Shown piece after piece: positions 33,160 to 42,150 of a DNA stretch of 64,000 bases. The first letter of the stretch is position 1, and each line of letters starts with the position of its first letter. The stretch spans positions 69,490 through 133,489 of the forward strand of contig JAEYPQ010000030.1 in NCBI GenBank assembly GCA_023410645.1. Direction: 5' to 3'. Both the position numbers and the translations under genes were made by a program. A model generated the notes under the pieces. The model ran no database searches. It was not told the origin of the DNA and saw only the letters and a program-made list of their open reading frames with translations. The DNA is from Bacillota bacterium. Its GTDB lineage: Bacteria; Bacillota; Clostridia; TANB77; CAG-465.

Positions 33160-34473
33160 ATGAAACAATATTTAGAAATCGAATCAGTTTATGCAAGAGA
33201 AATACTTGATTCTAGAGGAAATCCTACAGTAGAAGTAGAAGTTGAAGTTGAAGGAGGATTCATTGGACGTGCAGCTGTTCCATCTGGAGCATCAACAGGT
33301 GCTTTTGAAGCAGTTGAACTTAGAGATGATGACAAGTCAAGATATTTAGGAAGAGGTACTTTAAAAGCAGTAGATAATATAAATGATATTATTGCTCCTG
33401 AAATCGAAGGTATGAATGCTTTAGATCAAGTTGCTATAGATAAATTAATGATTGAACTTGATGGTACTGAAAATAAAGGAAAACTTGGTGCAAATGCAAT
33501 ACTTGGAGTTTCTTTAGCAGTTGCAAGAGCAGCAGCAGAAAGTCTAGGAATGAGCCTATACAATTATTTTGGTGGAACTAATGCAAAAGTTTTACCAGTT
33601 CCAATGATGAATATATTAAATGGTGGTAAACATGCAGATAATAGTGTAAACATTCAAGAATTTATGATTATGCCAGTAGGTGCAGAAAGTTTCAGAGAAT
33701 GTTTAAGAATGTGTGCTGAAGTATTCCATAATTTGAAATCAGTTCTAAAAGCAAAAGGACTTGCTACTTCAGTTGGTGATGAAGGTGGATTTGCTCCAAA
33801 CTTATCTAAGGATGAAGAAGCTTTACAAGTAATTGTTGAAGCAATAGAAAAAGCTGGATACAAACCAGGTGAAGATTTCAAAATTGCTATTGATTCTGCT
33901 GCTACTGAAATGTATGATGAAGCTAAAAAAGCTGGTAAAGAAGGAAGTTACTATTTCTGGAAAACAGGAGAAATGTTTACAACTGAAGAATTAGTTAACT
34001 ATTACGCTAATTTAGTAGAAAAATATCCAATAATATCTCTTGAAGATGGACTTGCTGAAGAAGATTGGGAAGGATGGAAAGTACTTACTGAAAGACTTGG
34101 AAAGAAAATTCAAATTGTAGGTGACGATTTATTTGTTACTAATACAAAGAGACTTTCAAAAGGTATTGAAATGGGAGTTTCAAACTCAATCCTTATTAAA
34201 TTAAATCAAATAGGAACTTTAACTGAAACTTTAGATGCAATAGCAATGGCAAACAGAGCTGGCATGACAGCAGTTGTTTCACATAGATCTGGAGAAACAG
34301 AAGATACTACAATAGCTGATTTAGTTGTTGGTTTAAATGCTGGTCAAATAAAAACTGGTGCACCATCTAGAACAGACAGAGTATGTAAATATAACCAATT
34401 AATTAGAATTGAAGAAGAATTAGGAGTAGCTGGTGAATTTGCTGGTAAGTCTGCATTCTTTAACTTAAAATAA
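33160..34473 (+). CDS. eno: enolase
   Basis: Converts 2-phosphoglycerate to phosphoenolpyruvate; also often surface-exposed. It has AREILDSRGNPTVEVEV at the N-terminus, PSGASTGAFEAVELRD, GDEGGFAPNLS and the Mg ligands in AIDSAATEMY. SLEDGLAEEDW, GDDLFVTNTKRLSKGI with the catalytic Lys region, and SHRSGETEDTTIADL follow. Length 437 is slightly above the usual 430. Preceded by AAGGAGG; last glycolytic gene here. Confidence 0.98.
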   Translation: MKQYLEIESVYAREILDSRGNPTVEVEVEVEGGFIGRAAVPSGASTGAFEAVELRDDDKSRYLGRGTLKAVDNINDIIAPEIEGMNALDQVAIDKLMIELDGTENKGKLGANAILGVSLAVARAAAESLGMSLYNYFGGTNAKVLPVPMMNILNGGKHADNSVNIQEFMIMPVGAESFRECLRMCAEVFHNLKSVLKAKGLATSVGDEGGFAPNLSKDEEALQVIVEAIEKAGYKPGEDFKIAIDSAATEMYDEAKKAGKEGSYYFWKTGEMFTTEELVNYYANLVEKYPIISLEDGLAEEDWEGWKVLTERLGKKIQIVGDDLFVTNTKRLSKGIEMGVSNSILIKLNQIGTLTETLDAIAMANRAGMTAVVSHRSGETEDTTIADLVVGLNAGQIKTGAPSRTDRVCKYNQLIRIEEELGVAGEFAGKSAFFNLK

Positions 34474-34487
34474 TTAATAATATTTAA

Positions 34488-34520
34488 GATAAAAGTTTCT
34501 AGAAATAGAAACTTTTTATC
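34488..34520 (+). terminator. hairpin between eno and tdk
   Basis: GATAAAAGTTTCT pairs with AGAAACTTTTTATC; the T tract is part of the stem, so termination may be partial. Confidence 0.6.
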
Positions 34521-34540
34521 TATAATTTGGAGTGGAATTT

Positions 34541-35125
34541 ATGGCAAAATTATATTTTAGATATGGTGCTATGGGATCAGGAAAAACAATTGATTTACTT
34601 AAAGTAGCATATAATTATGAAGAAAGAAATAAAAAAGTAATATTACTTGCACCAAAAGTTGATGATAGATATGGTGTTGGAAAGATTACTACAAGAATAG
34701 GTTTATCAAGAGATGCAGAAGCTTTTGATTATAAAACTAATTTATATGAATTCGTAAAGAAATATAACTATATAGCTGACTGTGTACTTGTAGATGAAGC
34801 AAATTTTCTAACTGAAAGGCAAGTAGATGAACTTAGTGATGTTGTAGATTACTTAAGTATACCTGTTATATGTTATGGATTAAGGGCAGATTTTAGACAA
34901 AATTTCTTTCCAGGTTCTAAAAGGTTAATGGAAATTGCAGACAAAATTGAGGAAATAAAGACAATATGTGAATGTGGTGCAAAAGCAACAGTAAATATGA
35001 GACTTATAGATGGAAAACCTACTATAAAAGGCGATCAAGTTTTAATTGGTGGTAATGATTCATATATGTCAGTTTGCAGAAAATGTTACAAAAAATATAT
35101 AAAAGAAAACGCTAAGGTAGATTAA
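34541..35125 (+). CDS. tdk: thymidine kinase, type II
   Basis: Salvage enzyme that phosphorylates thymidine. Motifs are Walker A GAMGSGKT, the DxR-containing second loop, VLVDEANFLTERQVDEL (Walker B and catalytic Glu) and VICYGLRADFRQ. The lasso domain has zinc ligands CECGAK and CRKCYKKY. Length 194. GTG 34532 would lengthen it by three residues, but TTTGGAG sits 9 nt before ATG 34541. Start of a separate unit or the tail of the glycolytic transcript. Confidence 0.93.
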   Translation: MAKLYFRYGAMGSGKTIDLLKVAYNYEERNKKVILLAPKVDDRYGVGKITTRIGLSRDAEAFDYKTNLYEFVKKYNYIADCVLVDEANFLTERQVDELSDVVDYLSIPVICYGLRADFRQNFFPGSKRLMEIADKIEEIKTICECGAKATVNMRLIDGKPTIKGDQVLIGGNDSYMSVCRKCYKKYIKENAKVD

Positions 35126-35210
35126 ATTCTGCCTTAGTTTTTTAATTAAATTTTTAAAATTATATTTTTCTAATTATTTTGATAAAAAATTTGAGTGTAT
35201 ATTTTATAGA

Positions 35211-35241
35211 TAAAAAGGAAGGCCATTAATTAAGGCCTTCC
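35211..35241 (-). terminator. intrinsic terminator of the 35226 gene
   Basis: Perfect GGAAGGCC / GGCCTTCC stem followed on the minus strand by TTTTT; overlaps the stop codon. Confidence 0.85.
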
Positions 35242-35705
35242 ATTTCAATTATTTCATCTTCTAATCCTTTCTTTATTTCACACAATTCTGCTAATTGAAT
35301 CTCAATTTTTGAGTATTCTTCTTCCATTTTTTTCCTTTGACTATCTACTTCTTCAATATCAAAGTAATCATTTATGGAAGAAAGTTTAAATAACAGTTCA
35401 GAAGAACTATTTTTATAAAATTCAATTTTGCTATTTATAGCTTTAATTATCAAGTTATTGTATTTTTTAAAAATTTTAGAAAAATTATTATAAGATGTGG
35501 ATTTAGAGTTCTTTACGGACTTATCACGTAATTTTTTCGCAGTTTCTATATCTAATTTCCCATTTACAATTGCAGCATCAATTTGTTTCCGTAACTCAAC
35601 ATCACTTACATTATACTGTTTAGCTAGAACTTTAAAATAAAAGTTACCATTTATAAAAATTCTAACTATGTTGTTTATTTCCCGTTCATTAAATACTTTG
35701 TTCAT
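35226..35705 (-). CDS. coiled-coil protein with N-terminal helix-turn-helix-like region
   Basis: A 159-residue cytoplasmic protein. Residues 1-65 (NEREINNIVRIFINGNFYFK, LAKQYNVSDVELRKQIDAAI) resemble a small helical, possibly DNA-binding domain. Residues 70-155 are long charged helices with heptad character (EEEYSKIEIQLAELCEIKKG). It resembles the 36806 gene in size, layout and orientation, and the two share near-identical promoters, so they are probably distant paralogs. No family is known to me. The ATG follows TAAGGAGG. Confidence 0.6.
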   Translation of the reverse strand: MNKVFNEREINNIVRIFINGNFYFKVLAKQYNVSDVELRKQIDAAIVNGKLDIETAKKLRDKSVKNSKSTSYNNFSKIFKKYNNLIIKAINSKIEFYKNSSSELLFKLSSINDYFDIEEVDSQRKKMEEEYSKIEIQLAELCEIKKGLEDEIIEMEGLN

Positions 35706-35758
35706 AATGACCTCCTTAAAAAATAATCTAAGGGTTAGCGGTAAATATCATTAATATT

Positions 35759-35787
35759 ATTATAACATTTTATTATATGTATGTCAA
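35759..35787 (-). promoter_or_regulatory. consensus promoter of the 35226 gene
   Basis: On the minus strand TTGACA (35787-35782), 17-bp spacer, TATAAT (35764-35759). Back to back with the plus-strand promoter at 35820. Confidence 0.85.
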
Positions 35788-35819
35788 TATTCTACAAAAG
35801 TCGACAAAACAATATTACA

Positions 35820-35848
35820 TTGACAAATAAAAATATTTAATCTATAAT
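35820..35848 (+). promoter_or_regulatory. consensus promoter of the PHP gene
   Basis: TTGACA (35820-35825), 17-bp spacer, TATAAT (35843-35848). Only 32 bp separate its -35 from the divergent -35. Confidence 0.85.
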
Positions 35849-35870
35849 CATAAATACATAAGGAGGAAAT

Positions 35871-36755
35871 ATGATAGATTTACATATACATTCTAATCAT
35901 TCGGATGGATCATATTCTGTAAAGGAAATACTTGAACTTGCTGAAAAAAATGGAGTTGAAGTTTTATCAATAACTGATCACGATTCAATTGGTGCATATT
36001 TTGAACTTGAAAATATGGATATAAAAAAATATTATTCTGGTGATATTTTAACAGGTGTCGAATTAAACTGTGCTCATGAAGGAATGAAAATTGAACTACT
36101 TGGTTATGGATTTGATTATGTAAAAATGAATGAGTGGTTTGAAAAAGAATTTAATGAAGAAAAAATGATTTTAAGATTAAAAAAAGAGGTAGAATACTTA
36201 TATAACAAATGCTTAGAAAATAATATAAAAATAGATGAAAATACAGTAGATTCATATAATATAGGCTTGGGATTTTCATCAGAGTATATTTACAGGGAGA
36301 TTATTAAATATCCTGAAAATAAAGAATTCTTAAATAAATATAATATAGAAAAAGAAAAAGATTTATATAGATTAATTGGTTCAACTAAAGAGTTTCCATT
36401 ATATATGGATTTTGGCATTACAATGCATACTGCTAAAGAAATATCTGATATAATTCGTAAATATGGTGGAAAAGTATTCATTGCACATGTTTATGGATAT
36501 AAAGGAATAAATGGAGATGTTTTACTTCAAAGTTTAATAAAAAATAATATTATAGATGGAATAGAAGTATATTATGTATATTTTTCAAAAGAAAGAATTA
36601 ATTATTTAAAAGATTTTTGTGAAAAAAGGAATCTTCTTATGAGTGGTGGAACTGATTTTCATGGTAAAGTATCATTAGAATCTGGTGTAACACTTGGACT
36701 TGGAAAAGGTAATTTAAATATTTCTAAAGATTTAGTCAAAAATTTAAATATATAA
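35871..36755 (+). CDS. PHP-domain metal-dependent phosphoesterase
   Basis: A 294-residue protein of the PHP superfamily, related to YciV/RNase AM and 3',5'-nucleoside bisphosphate phosphatases. The metal-binding motifs are MIDLHIHSNHSDGSYS (motif I), SITDHDSIGAY (motif II), a Glu/Cys motif at GVELNC, GGKVFIAHVYGYKG and MSGGTDFHGKV (final metal ligands). Such enzymes remove terminal phosphates or trim short RNA 5' ends. The insertion between 85 and 175 is longer and more helical than in many members. It is a single gene with its own promoter and a strong terminator. Confidence 0.85.
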   Translation: MIDLHIHSNHSDGSYSVKEILELAEKNGVEVLSITDHDSIGAYFELENMDIKKYYSGDILTGVELNCAHEGMKIELLGYGFDYVKMNEWFEKEFNEEKMILRLKKEVEYLYNKCLENNIKIDENTVDSYNIGLGFSSEYIYREIIKYPENKEFLNKYNIEKEKDLYRLIGSTKEFPLYMDFGITMHTAKEISDIIRKYGGKVFIAHVYGYKGINGDVLLQSLIKNNIIDGIEVYYVYFSKERINYLKDFCEKRNLLMSGGTDFHGKVSLESGVTLGLGKGNLNISKDLVKNLNI

Positions 36756-36756
36756 T

Positions 36757-36804
36757 AAAACAAGGGAATAATTACATTAATTACATGAATTATTCCCTTG
36801 TTTT
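36757..36804. terminator. bidirectional terminator
   Basis: AAAACAAGGGAATAATT pairs perfectly with AATTATTCCCTTGTTTT, with A and T runs at the two ends; serves the converging genes at 35871 and 36806. Confidence 0.9.
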
Positions 36805-36805
36805 G

Positions 36806-37231
36806 TCAACTAACTTTCTTTTGATAAGATTTTAACTCTTGTTTTAAGCTATTTATTAATTTTTCAGTTTCTTTTTTTGCTTCAGGTTTCATATTTTTAA
36901 GAAAACTCTTATAAAATAAGATTTTATTTTGGAGAGATTTTACCTGCTTCATTTTTTCTTGTAAATCCTTTATATTTTTTTCTCTAATTTCAAAAGATTT
37001 TGTATATGCATCGGCAACTTTTCTTTTATCCTTTGAATAAGACCAAATTTTGTTGTAAAGGCTTTCTGCTAAAGCATCATCTATATAGACTCTTTCAATT
37101 GCTACATGGAAAGCCTGATGAATAGTTGATATATCACTTTGTTCAAATGCTTCAGCTATTTGTTCAGTATTTAAACCTGCGTTTACATAGGCATCTACAA
37201 TGGCTATTACCTTTGTCTTATAATTCTTCAT
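36806..37231 (-). CDS. coiled-coil protein, relative of the 35226 product
   Basis: A 141-residue cytoplasmic protein. Residues 1-60 are helical (YKTKVIAIVDAYVNAGLNTE, then QIAEAFEQSDISTIHQAFHV), with spacing like a small helix-turn-helix bundle. Residues 75-140 are strongly charged helices (KDLQEKMKQVKSLQNKI). ATG 37231 is chosen over 37237 because GGAGGT leaves 9 nt to it and only 3 to the other. Layout, promoter and orientation match the gene at 35226. No family recognised; a regulatory or scaffold role is a guess. Confidence 0.6.
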   Translation of the reverse strand: MKNYKTKVIAIVDAYVNAGLNTEQIAEAFEQSDISTIHQAFHVAIERVYIDDALAESLYNKIWSYSKDKRKVADAYTKSFEIREKNIKDLQEKMKQVKSLQNKILFYKSFLKNMKPEAKKETEKLINSLKQELKSYQKKVS

Positions 37232-37287
37232 AAACATAAAACCTCCGTTAATTAATTGAAATTTATATAAATATGACCTATAGTATA

Positions 37288-37315
37288 ATTATAACATATA
37301 TACATATTATGTCAA
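37288..37315 (-). promoter_or_regulatory. promoter of the 36806 gene
   Basis: Minus strand TTGACA (37315-37310), 16-bp spacer, TATAAT (37293-37288). The spacer and the TGTTATAAT context resemble the 35226 promoter. Confidence 0.75.
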
Positions 37316-37397
37316 TAATTAAAAAAATAATTTAGATAGAAAGAGATATTTCATATAATATTTAGATGATCGTACCAATTTTAGAAAATTGTCCTAG

Positions 37398-37426
37398 TTG
37401 ACTTTATCATCAAAATATAGTATAAT
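37398..37426 (+). promoter_or_regulatory. promoter of the RNase J gene
   Basis: TTGACT (37398-37403), 17-bp spacer, TATAAT (37421-37426); gives a leader of about 130 nt. Confidence 0.75.
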
Positions 37427-37563
37427 ATATATTGTTAATAGAGTTCGAGTGTAAAATAAATATAAAGTAAACTTTAGTTAATAATAGTAGTAATACTATT
37501 TATATAAATTGTACGTGGTAAAATTGTAAATTGAAAAATAAATAAGGAGGAAACAATAATTTA

Positions 37564-39483
37564 ATGGACAATGAAAGAAGAACAAATGATTCTACTGTAA
37601 GAAAAAATAATAAATTTGGAAATAGAAAAAGTAGTAATCAAAATAGAAAAGAAAATGTAAACATCAATGTTGATGTAGAACAAAATGAAAAATTAATTCA
37701 AGATACTAAGGAAAAACTTAGTAGATCAAGTGGATCAGAAATTGAATTTGAAAATTTAGATATAGCAAAACCGGTTGTAGCACAAAGTGCTAAACCTGCA
37801 ATATTTGCTAAAACAAAATTAAAAATAATCCCATTAGGAGGATTAAACGAAATAGGTAAAAATTTAACTGTTTTTGAATATGGTAATGATATAATAGTAG
37901 TGGATTGCGGTTTGGCATTCCCAGATGATGAAATGTTAGGTGTAGATTTAGTAATACCTGATATTACATATTTAGAGAAAAACAAAGATAAGGTAAGAGC
38001 CTTAGTTATAACACATGGTCATGAGGATCATATTGGAAGTATACCATATTTCTTAAAGAAAATTAATGTACCTATTTATGGTACTAAACTTACTCTAGGA
38101 CTTATAAAAGCAAAACTTGTTGAACATAACCTAGAAAGAACAACAACTCTAAAATGCGTTAAACCACGTGACGTAGTTAAGATTGGAAAGTTTAAAGTAG
38201 AATTTATAAAAGTAACTCACTCTATTGCAGACTCGGTTGCACTTGCAATAACAACTCCTGTAGGAACAGTTTTACATACAGGTGACTTTAAAGTAGATTA
38301 TACTCCAATTGATGGAGAAGCAATAGATTTACAAAGATTTGGAGAACTTGGAAGAGAAGGGGTATTACTGTTAATGTCAGATAGTACTAACGTTCAAAGA
38401 CCAGGTCACACTATGTCAGAAAGTAGTGTAGGTAAAGAATTTGATAGGATATTTACAAATTGCAATAAAAGAATAATTGTTGCAACATTTGCATCAAATA
38501 TTCACAGAATGCAACAAATAATTAATTCTGCAGCAAAATTTAATAGAAAAGTAGCAGTAGTTGGGCGTAGTATGTTAAATGTAATAGGTGTAGCTAGTGA
38601 ACTTGGATATTTAAATGCACCAGAAGGAACTATAATAGATGTTGATAAAATAGGAATATATAATCCTGAACAACTTGTAATTCTAACAACTGGTTCTCAA
38701 GGTGAGCCAATGGCAGCACTTAGCCGTATGTCAGCAGGTGAACACAAAAAGGTAGTTATAACTCCAGATGATTTAATAATATTTTCATCTTCTCCAATAC
38801 CTGGTAATGAAAAATCAGTTGGTAGAGTTATAGATGAACTTGAAAAATTAGGTGCTGAAGTAATATATAACCAACTTGCAGATGTACACGTTTCAGGTCA
38901 TGCTTGCCAAGAAGAATTAAAATTAATGTTATGTTTAGTAAAACCAAAATACTTTATGCCAGTACATGGTGAATTTAGATTTTTAAAACATCATGGAGAA
39001 ATTGCTGTAAGTGTTGGTGTTGCAAAAGAAAACATATTTATAATGGAAAATGGTAAGACATTAGAACTTGGTGAAAATAGTGCTAAAATTACTACTCAAG
39101 TACCATCAGGCATAGTTCTAGTTGATGGACTTGGAGTAGGTGATGTTGGAAATATTGTTATTAGAGATAGACAATTATTATCTGAAAATGGTATGATAAT
39201 TGTAGTAATAACTTTAGATAGAAAAACTGCTAAGGTTATAGCTGGTCCAGATATCGTTACACGTGGATTTGTATATGTAAGAGAAAGTGAATCTTTAATG
39301 GAAGAAATTAAGGATATAGCTAAAAAAGAACTTGAAAAATGTGATACACAAAACATACGTGAATGGTCAAATATAAAATCAGCTGTAAGAGAATCTTTAA
39401 TACATTATATTTATAGTAAAACAAAACGTCAACCAATGATACTTCCAATATTAATGGATGTTGATTTAGAAAAATATAAATAA
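37564..39483 (+). CDS. rnj: ribonuclease J
   Basis: Metallo-beta-lactamase/beta-CASP ribonuclease with 5'-3' exonuclease and endonuclease activity; central to mRNA turnover and rRNA maturation in Firmicutes. An N-terminal basic, disordered extension of about 85 residues (RKNNKFGNRKSSNQNRKENV) precedes the catalytic core and is common in clostridial RNase J. Core motifs are IIPLGGLNEIGKN, VITHGHEDHIGSIPY (metal site, His151-His156), HTGDFKVDYTP, SDSTNVQRPGHTMSE, TGSQGEPMAALSRM, HVSGHACQEE and MPVHGEFRFLKHH. Length 639 including the extension. AAGGAGG is unusually far (13 nt) from the ATG, but no nearer in-frame start exists. Confidence 0.96.
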   Translation: MDNERRTNDSTVRKNNKFGNRKSSNQNRKENVNINVDVEQNEKLIQDTKEKLSRSSGSEIEFENLDIAKPVVAQSAKPAIFAKTKLKIIPLGGLNEIGKNLTVFEYGNDIIVVDCGLAFPDDEMLGVDLVIPDITYLEKNKDKVRALVITHGHEDHIGSIPYFLKKINVPIYGTKLTLGLIKAKLVEHNLERTTTLKCVKPRDVVKIGKFKVEFIKVTHSIADSVALAITTPVGTVLHTGDFKVDYTPIDGEAIDLQRFGELGREGVLLLMSDSTNVQRPGHTMSESSVGKEFDRIFTNCNKRIIVATFASNIHRMQQIINSAAKFNRKVAVVGRSMLNVIGVASELGYLNAPEGTIIDVDKIGIYNPEQLVILTTGSQGEPMAALSRMSAGEHKKVVITPDDLIIFSSSPIPGNEKSVGRVIDELEKLGAEVIYNQLADVHVSGHACQEELKLMLCLVKPKYFMPVHGEFRFLKHHGEIAVSVGVAKENIFIMENGKTLELGENSAKITTQVPSGIVLVDGLGVGDVGNIVIRDRQLLSENGMIIVVITLDRKTAKVIAGPDIVTRGFVYVRESESLMEEIKDIAKKELEKCDTQNIREWSNIKSAVRESLIHYIYSKTKRQPMILPILMDVDLEKYK

Positions 39484-39509
39484 AATTAATTAATAAGGTG
39501 GTAGATAGA

Positions 39510-41204
39510 ATGGAACTTGATCCAAAAAACATAGAGCTTGCAAATTTAATGTTCCCAGATGTAAATGAAACTGTTGAAAATTTGGAAAAAAGATATCCTG
39601 AAAGAAACCTAAAAGATGGTGCAGAAGTTATAAGATTTGCACCATCTCCAACTGGTTTTTTACATACAGGTGCATTATATACATCTCTTGCAGGAAGTAG
39701 AATTGCTAAGCAATCAGATGGAATATATTATTTAAGAATAGAAGATACTGATAGAAAAAGAGAAGTTGAAGGAAGCATAGGAATGTTTACTAGTGAAATG
39801 AAAGAATTTGGTATAGTACCTGATGAAGGTGTTGTATCTGATACTGAAGAAATTGGTACCTATGGTCCATATACTCAAAGTAAAAGAGAAGCTATATATA
39901 GGATATGTGCTAAGTATTTAGTTGAAAAAGGACTTGCTTATCCTTGTTTTTGCACTCAAGAAATGATTGAAACAACAAGAAAATCTCAAGAAGAAAATAA
40001 AATTGTTCCAGGTTATTATGGTATTTATGCAAGATGCAGAAATATATCAATTGATGAATCAATTGATAGGGTAAGATCTGGAGAAGATTTCATTGTAAGA
40101 TTTAGGTCAAGTGGATCTCATTTACGTAAGGTTTCTTTTATTGATGAAATAAGAGGAAAAATTGAAATTGCTGAAAATGATCAAGATGTTGTTATATTAA
40201 AGTCAGATGGTCTTCCAACTTATCATTTTGCACATGTTGTAGATGATCATTTTATGAGAACTACCCTTATTACACGTGGGGAAGAATGGATACCGTCAAC
40301 TCCAATACATATAGAATTATTTAAAGCTATGGATTTTGAATTTCCTAGATATGCTCATTTTTCTAGTGTAATGGTAAAAGAAGGAGAATCAAAAAGAAAA
40401 CTAAGCAAAAGAAAGGATAAAGAAGCAGCAGTTTCTTATTTTTTGAAAGCTGGTTATCCAATTGATTCAGTTATAGAATATCTTTTAACATTAATAAACT
40501 CAGATTATGAACCATGGAGAATGAAAAATCCACTTGAAGATAAATTTAACTTTACAGTTAAACTTTCTAAAATGAATACAGCTGGAGCTTTATTTGATAT
40601 TGTAAAATTAAATGATGTAAGTAAAGAAGTTATATCAAAAATGAATAGTGAACAAGTACTTGAAAATGTTATTACTTGGTCTAAAAAGTATGATACTGAT
40701 TTATACAATTTAATAAATAAAGATATAGATTATTCAAAGAAAATGTTAGCATTAGAAAGAGATAATGTTAAAAAAATAAGAAAAGATATTTATAAATGGG
40801 AAGATATTAAACCTACATTTTTCTATTTCTTTAAGGAATTATATGAAAATGATATAAAAGATCATGGTTATGAGTTTGACTATATAACAGATAATGAAAA
40901 TACTAAAATATCTGAAGATATTGTAAAAAATGTAATTTCTGAGTATGTTAATAGTTATAATCACAATAATGATAAAGATGAATGGTTTAATACTGTAAAA
41001 TCTTGTGCTGAAAAACTTGGTTTTTGTACTGATATGAAAGAATATAAACAAAATCCAGATAGTTATATAGGAAGCACAGCAGACTTTGCTGGTATAATAC
41101 GTATTGCTATAACAAATAGAAAAAATACGCCTGATATTTATTCAATAATGCAAATACTTGGAAAAGATGAAGTAGTATCAAGATTGAATAATATTATAAA
41201 ATAG
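39510..41204 (+). CDS. gltX: glutamate--tRNA ligase
   Basis: Class I aminoacyl-tRNA synthetase charging tRNA-Glu. The HIGH-equivalent is RFAPSPTGFLHTGALYTSL; the KMSKS-equivalent is KRKLSKRK. LRIEDTDRKREVEGS and HFAHVVDDHFMRTTLITRGE form the rest of the active site. Length 564 is longer than the usual 480-490; the C-terminal anticodon-binding part is extended with a charged insertion (about residues 380-470). ATG 39510 has AAGGTGG upstream; GTG 39498 is less likely. It lies 26 nt after RNase J, so the two may be co-transcribed. Confidence 0.93.
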   Translation: MELDPKNIELANLMFPDVNETVENLEKRYPERNLKDGAEVIRFAPSPTGFLHTGALYTSLAGSRIAKQSDGIYYLRIEDTDRKREVEGSIGMFTSEMKEFGIVPDEGVVSDTEEIGTYGPYTQSKREAIYRICAKYLVEKGLAYPCFCTQEMIETTRKSQEENKIVPGYYGIYARCRNISIDESIDRVRSGEDFIVRFRSSGSHLRKVSFIDEIRGKIEIAENDQDVVILKSDGLPTYHFAHVVDDHFMRTTLITRGEEWIPSTPIHIELFKAMDFEFPRYAHFSSVMVKEGESKRKLSKRKDKEAAVSYFLKAGYPIDSVIEYLLTLINSDYEPWRMKNPLEDKFNFTVKLSKMNTAGALFDIVKLNDVSKEVISKMNSEQVLENVITWSKKYDTDLYNLINKDIDYSKKMLALERDNVKKIRKDIYKWEDIKPTFFYFFKELYENDIKDHGYEFDYITDNENTKISEDIVKNVISEYVNSYNHNNDKDEWFNTVKSCAEKLGFCTDMKEYKQNPDSYIGSTADFAGIIRIAITNRKNTPDIYSIMQILGKDEVVSRLNNIIK

Positions 41205-41229
41205 TTATTTTAATAAAGGAGTGATTTTA

Positions 41230-41400
41230 GTGTCACAAGAAGAAAGATTAGTCGAAGATATAAAAACAACTATGGCTGTTGAAGGTTTATTCCTTGAACA
41301 ACAAGATGTTAATTTAATAAGACAATTTTTAAATAATGAGATAACAGAAGCAGAGGGTATAAACATTATAAAAAATGATATTTTATCTCAAATGAGGTAA
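41230..41400 (+). CDS. VbhA-like antitoxin of a Fic toxin
   Basis: A 56-residue helical protein starting with GTG behind AAAGGAGTG. Residues 14-19 (TMAVEG) fit the Fic inhibitory motif [S/T]xxxE[G/N], whose Glu blocks ATP binding in the Fic active site. The rest (LEQQDVNLIRQFLNNEITEA) is typical of the second and third helices of VbhA-type antitoxins. The fic gene begins 4 nt after its stop, the gene order of class I Fic toxin-antitoxin modules. The Thr-x3-Glu-Gly match plus the gene order make the assignment good despite the short length. Confidence 0.75.
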   Translation: MSQEERLVEDIKTTMAVEGLFLEQQDVNLIRQFLNNEITEAEGINIIKNDILSQMR

Positions 41401-41404
41401 GCCT

Positions 41405-41986
41405 ATGTATGAAGCAATAGATTCAAAATATACATATAAAGGTACTGATATTTTAAAAAATAAATTGAATATAATGGATGAAGATCTTTTAAAAGAATAT
41501 CAAACTAAAGTTGTTGCTTTTAAATTATCTACAATAAATTATATCAAAATGGATAATAACTTTGATGAAAATAAACTAAGATTTATTCATAAATATTTAT
41601 TTGATGAAGTATATTATTTCGCTGGAGAATATAGACAAGAAAATATAACAAAAGGAAATTTTAGATTCTCTGAATATATTTATATTGAAGAAAACCTAAA
41701 GAAAATAATGAGAGAGATAAATATAGATGAGTTAAAAAAATTACCTTTTGATGAATATGTAACTAGGATATCATACTTTATGACTGAACTTAATGTTCTA
41801 CATCCATTTCGTGAAGGTAATGGAAGGACAATAAGAGAGTTTATTCGTGAATTATGTAGTGAATGTGGTTATGTTATAAACTGGTCAGAAGTTGACTATG
41901 ATGATATTTTAAAAGCAAGTATTGAAGCAATACTTGATGAAACAATGCAGATAGAATTATTAAGAAACAGTATAAGAATAAAATAA
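41405..41986 (+). CDS. fic: Fic-domain AMP transferase (toxin)
   Basis: A 193-residue Fic protein that transfers AMP from ATP to hydroxyl groups of target proteins. The full catalytic motif HPFREGNGRTIR is present (residues 133-144, catalytic His133, with Glu137, Asn139, Arg141 and Arg144). YLFDEVYYFAGEYRQENI is the preceding flap and target-docking segment. No inhibitory helix exists inside the protein, so inhibition must come from the small upstream protein. VbhT-type Fic toxins AMPylate topoisomerases; the target here is not shown. A terminator follows the pair; the promoter may be shared with gltX. Confidence 0.9.
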   Translation: MYEAIDSKYTYKGTDILKNKLNIMDEDLLKEYQTKVVAFKLSTINYIKMDNNFDENKLRFIHKYLFDEVYYFAGEYRQENITKGNFRFSEYIYIEENLKKIMREINIDELKKLPFDEYVTRISYFMTELNVLHPFREGNGRTIREFIRELCSECGYVINWSEVDYDDILKASIEAILDETMQIELLRNSIRIK

Positions 41987-42003
41987 ATATAAAATAGAAT
42001 AAG

Positions 42004-42037
42004 GAAAATTAAAGATTACTTTAATTTTCTCTTTTTT
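42004..42037 (+). terminator. intrinsic terminator
   Basis: GAAAATTAAAG / CTTTAATTTTC with TCTTTTTT, ending the fic unit. Confidence 0.85.
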
Positions 42038-42050
42038 CTATATAAATAAT

Positions 42051-42079
42051 TTGAAATTTATAATATATAGTGATATAAT
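42051..42079 (+). promoter_or_regulatory. ileS promoter P1
   Basis: TTGAAA (42051-42056), 17-bp spacer, TATAAT (42074-42079). It lies in a direct repeat of about 45 bp with P2, offset 71 bp. Confidence 0.75.
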
Positions 42080-42121
42080 AATTCAATATAAATGTTAAAA
42101 ATACAAAATTATATAAATAAT

Positions 42122-42150
42122 TTGAAATTTATTTTATATAATGGTATAAT
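42122..42150 (+). promoter_or_regulatory. ileS promoter P2, duplicated copy
   Basis: TTGAAA (42122-42127), 17-bp spacer, TATAAT (42145-42150). The context TATATAAATAATTTGAAATT is the same as at P1. Only about 15 nt of leader follow, too short for a T-box. Confidence 0.8.
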
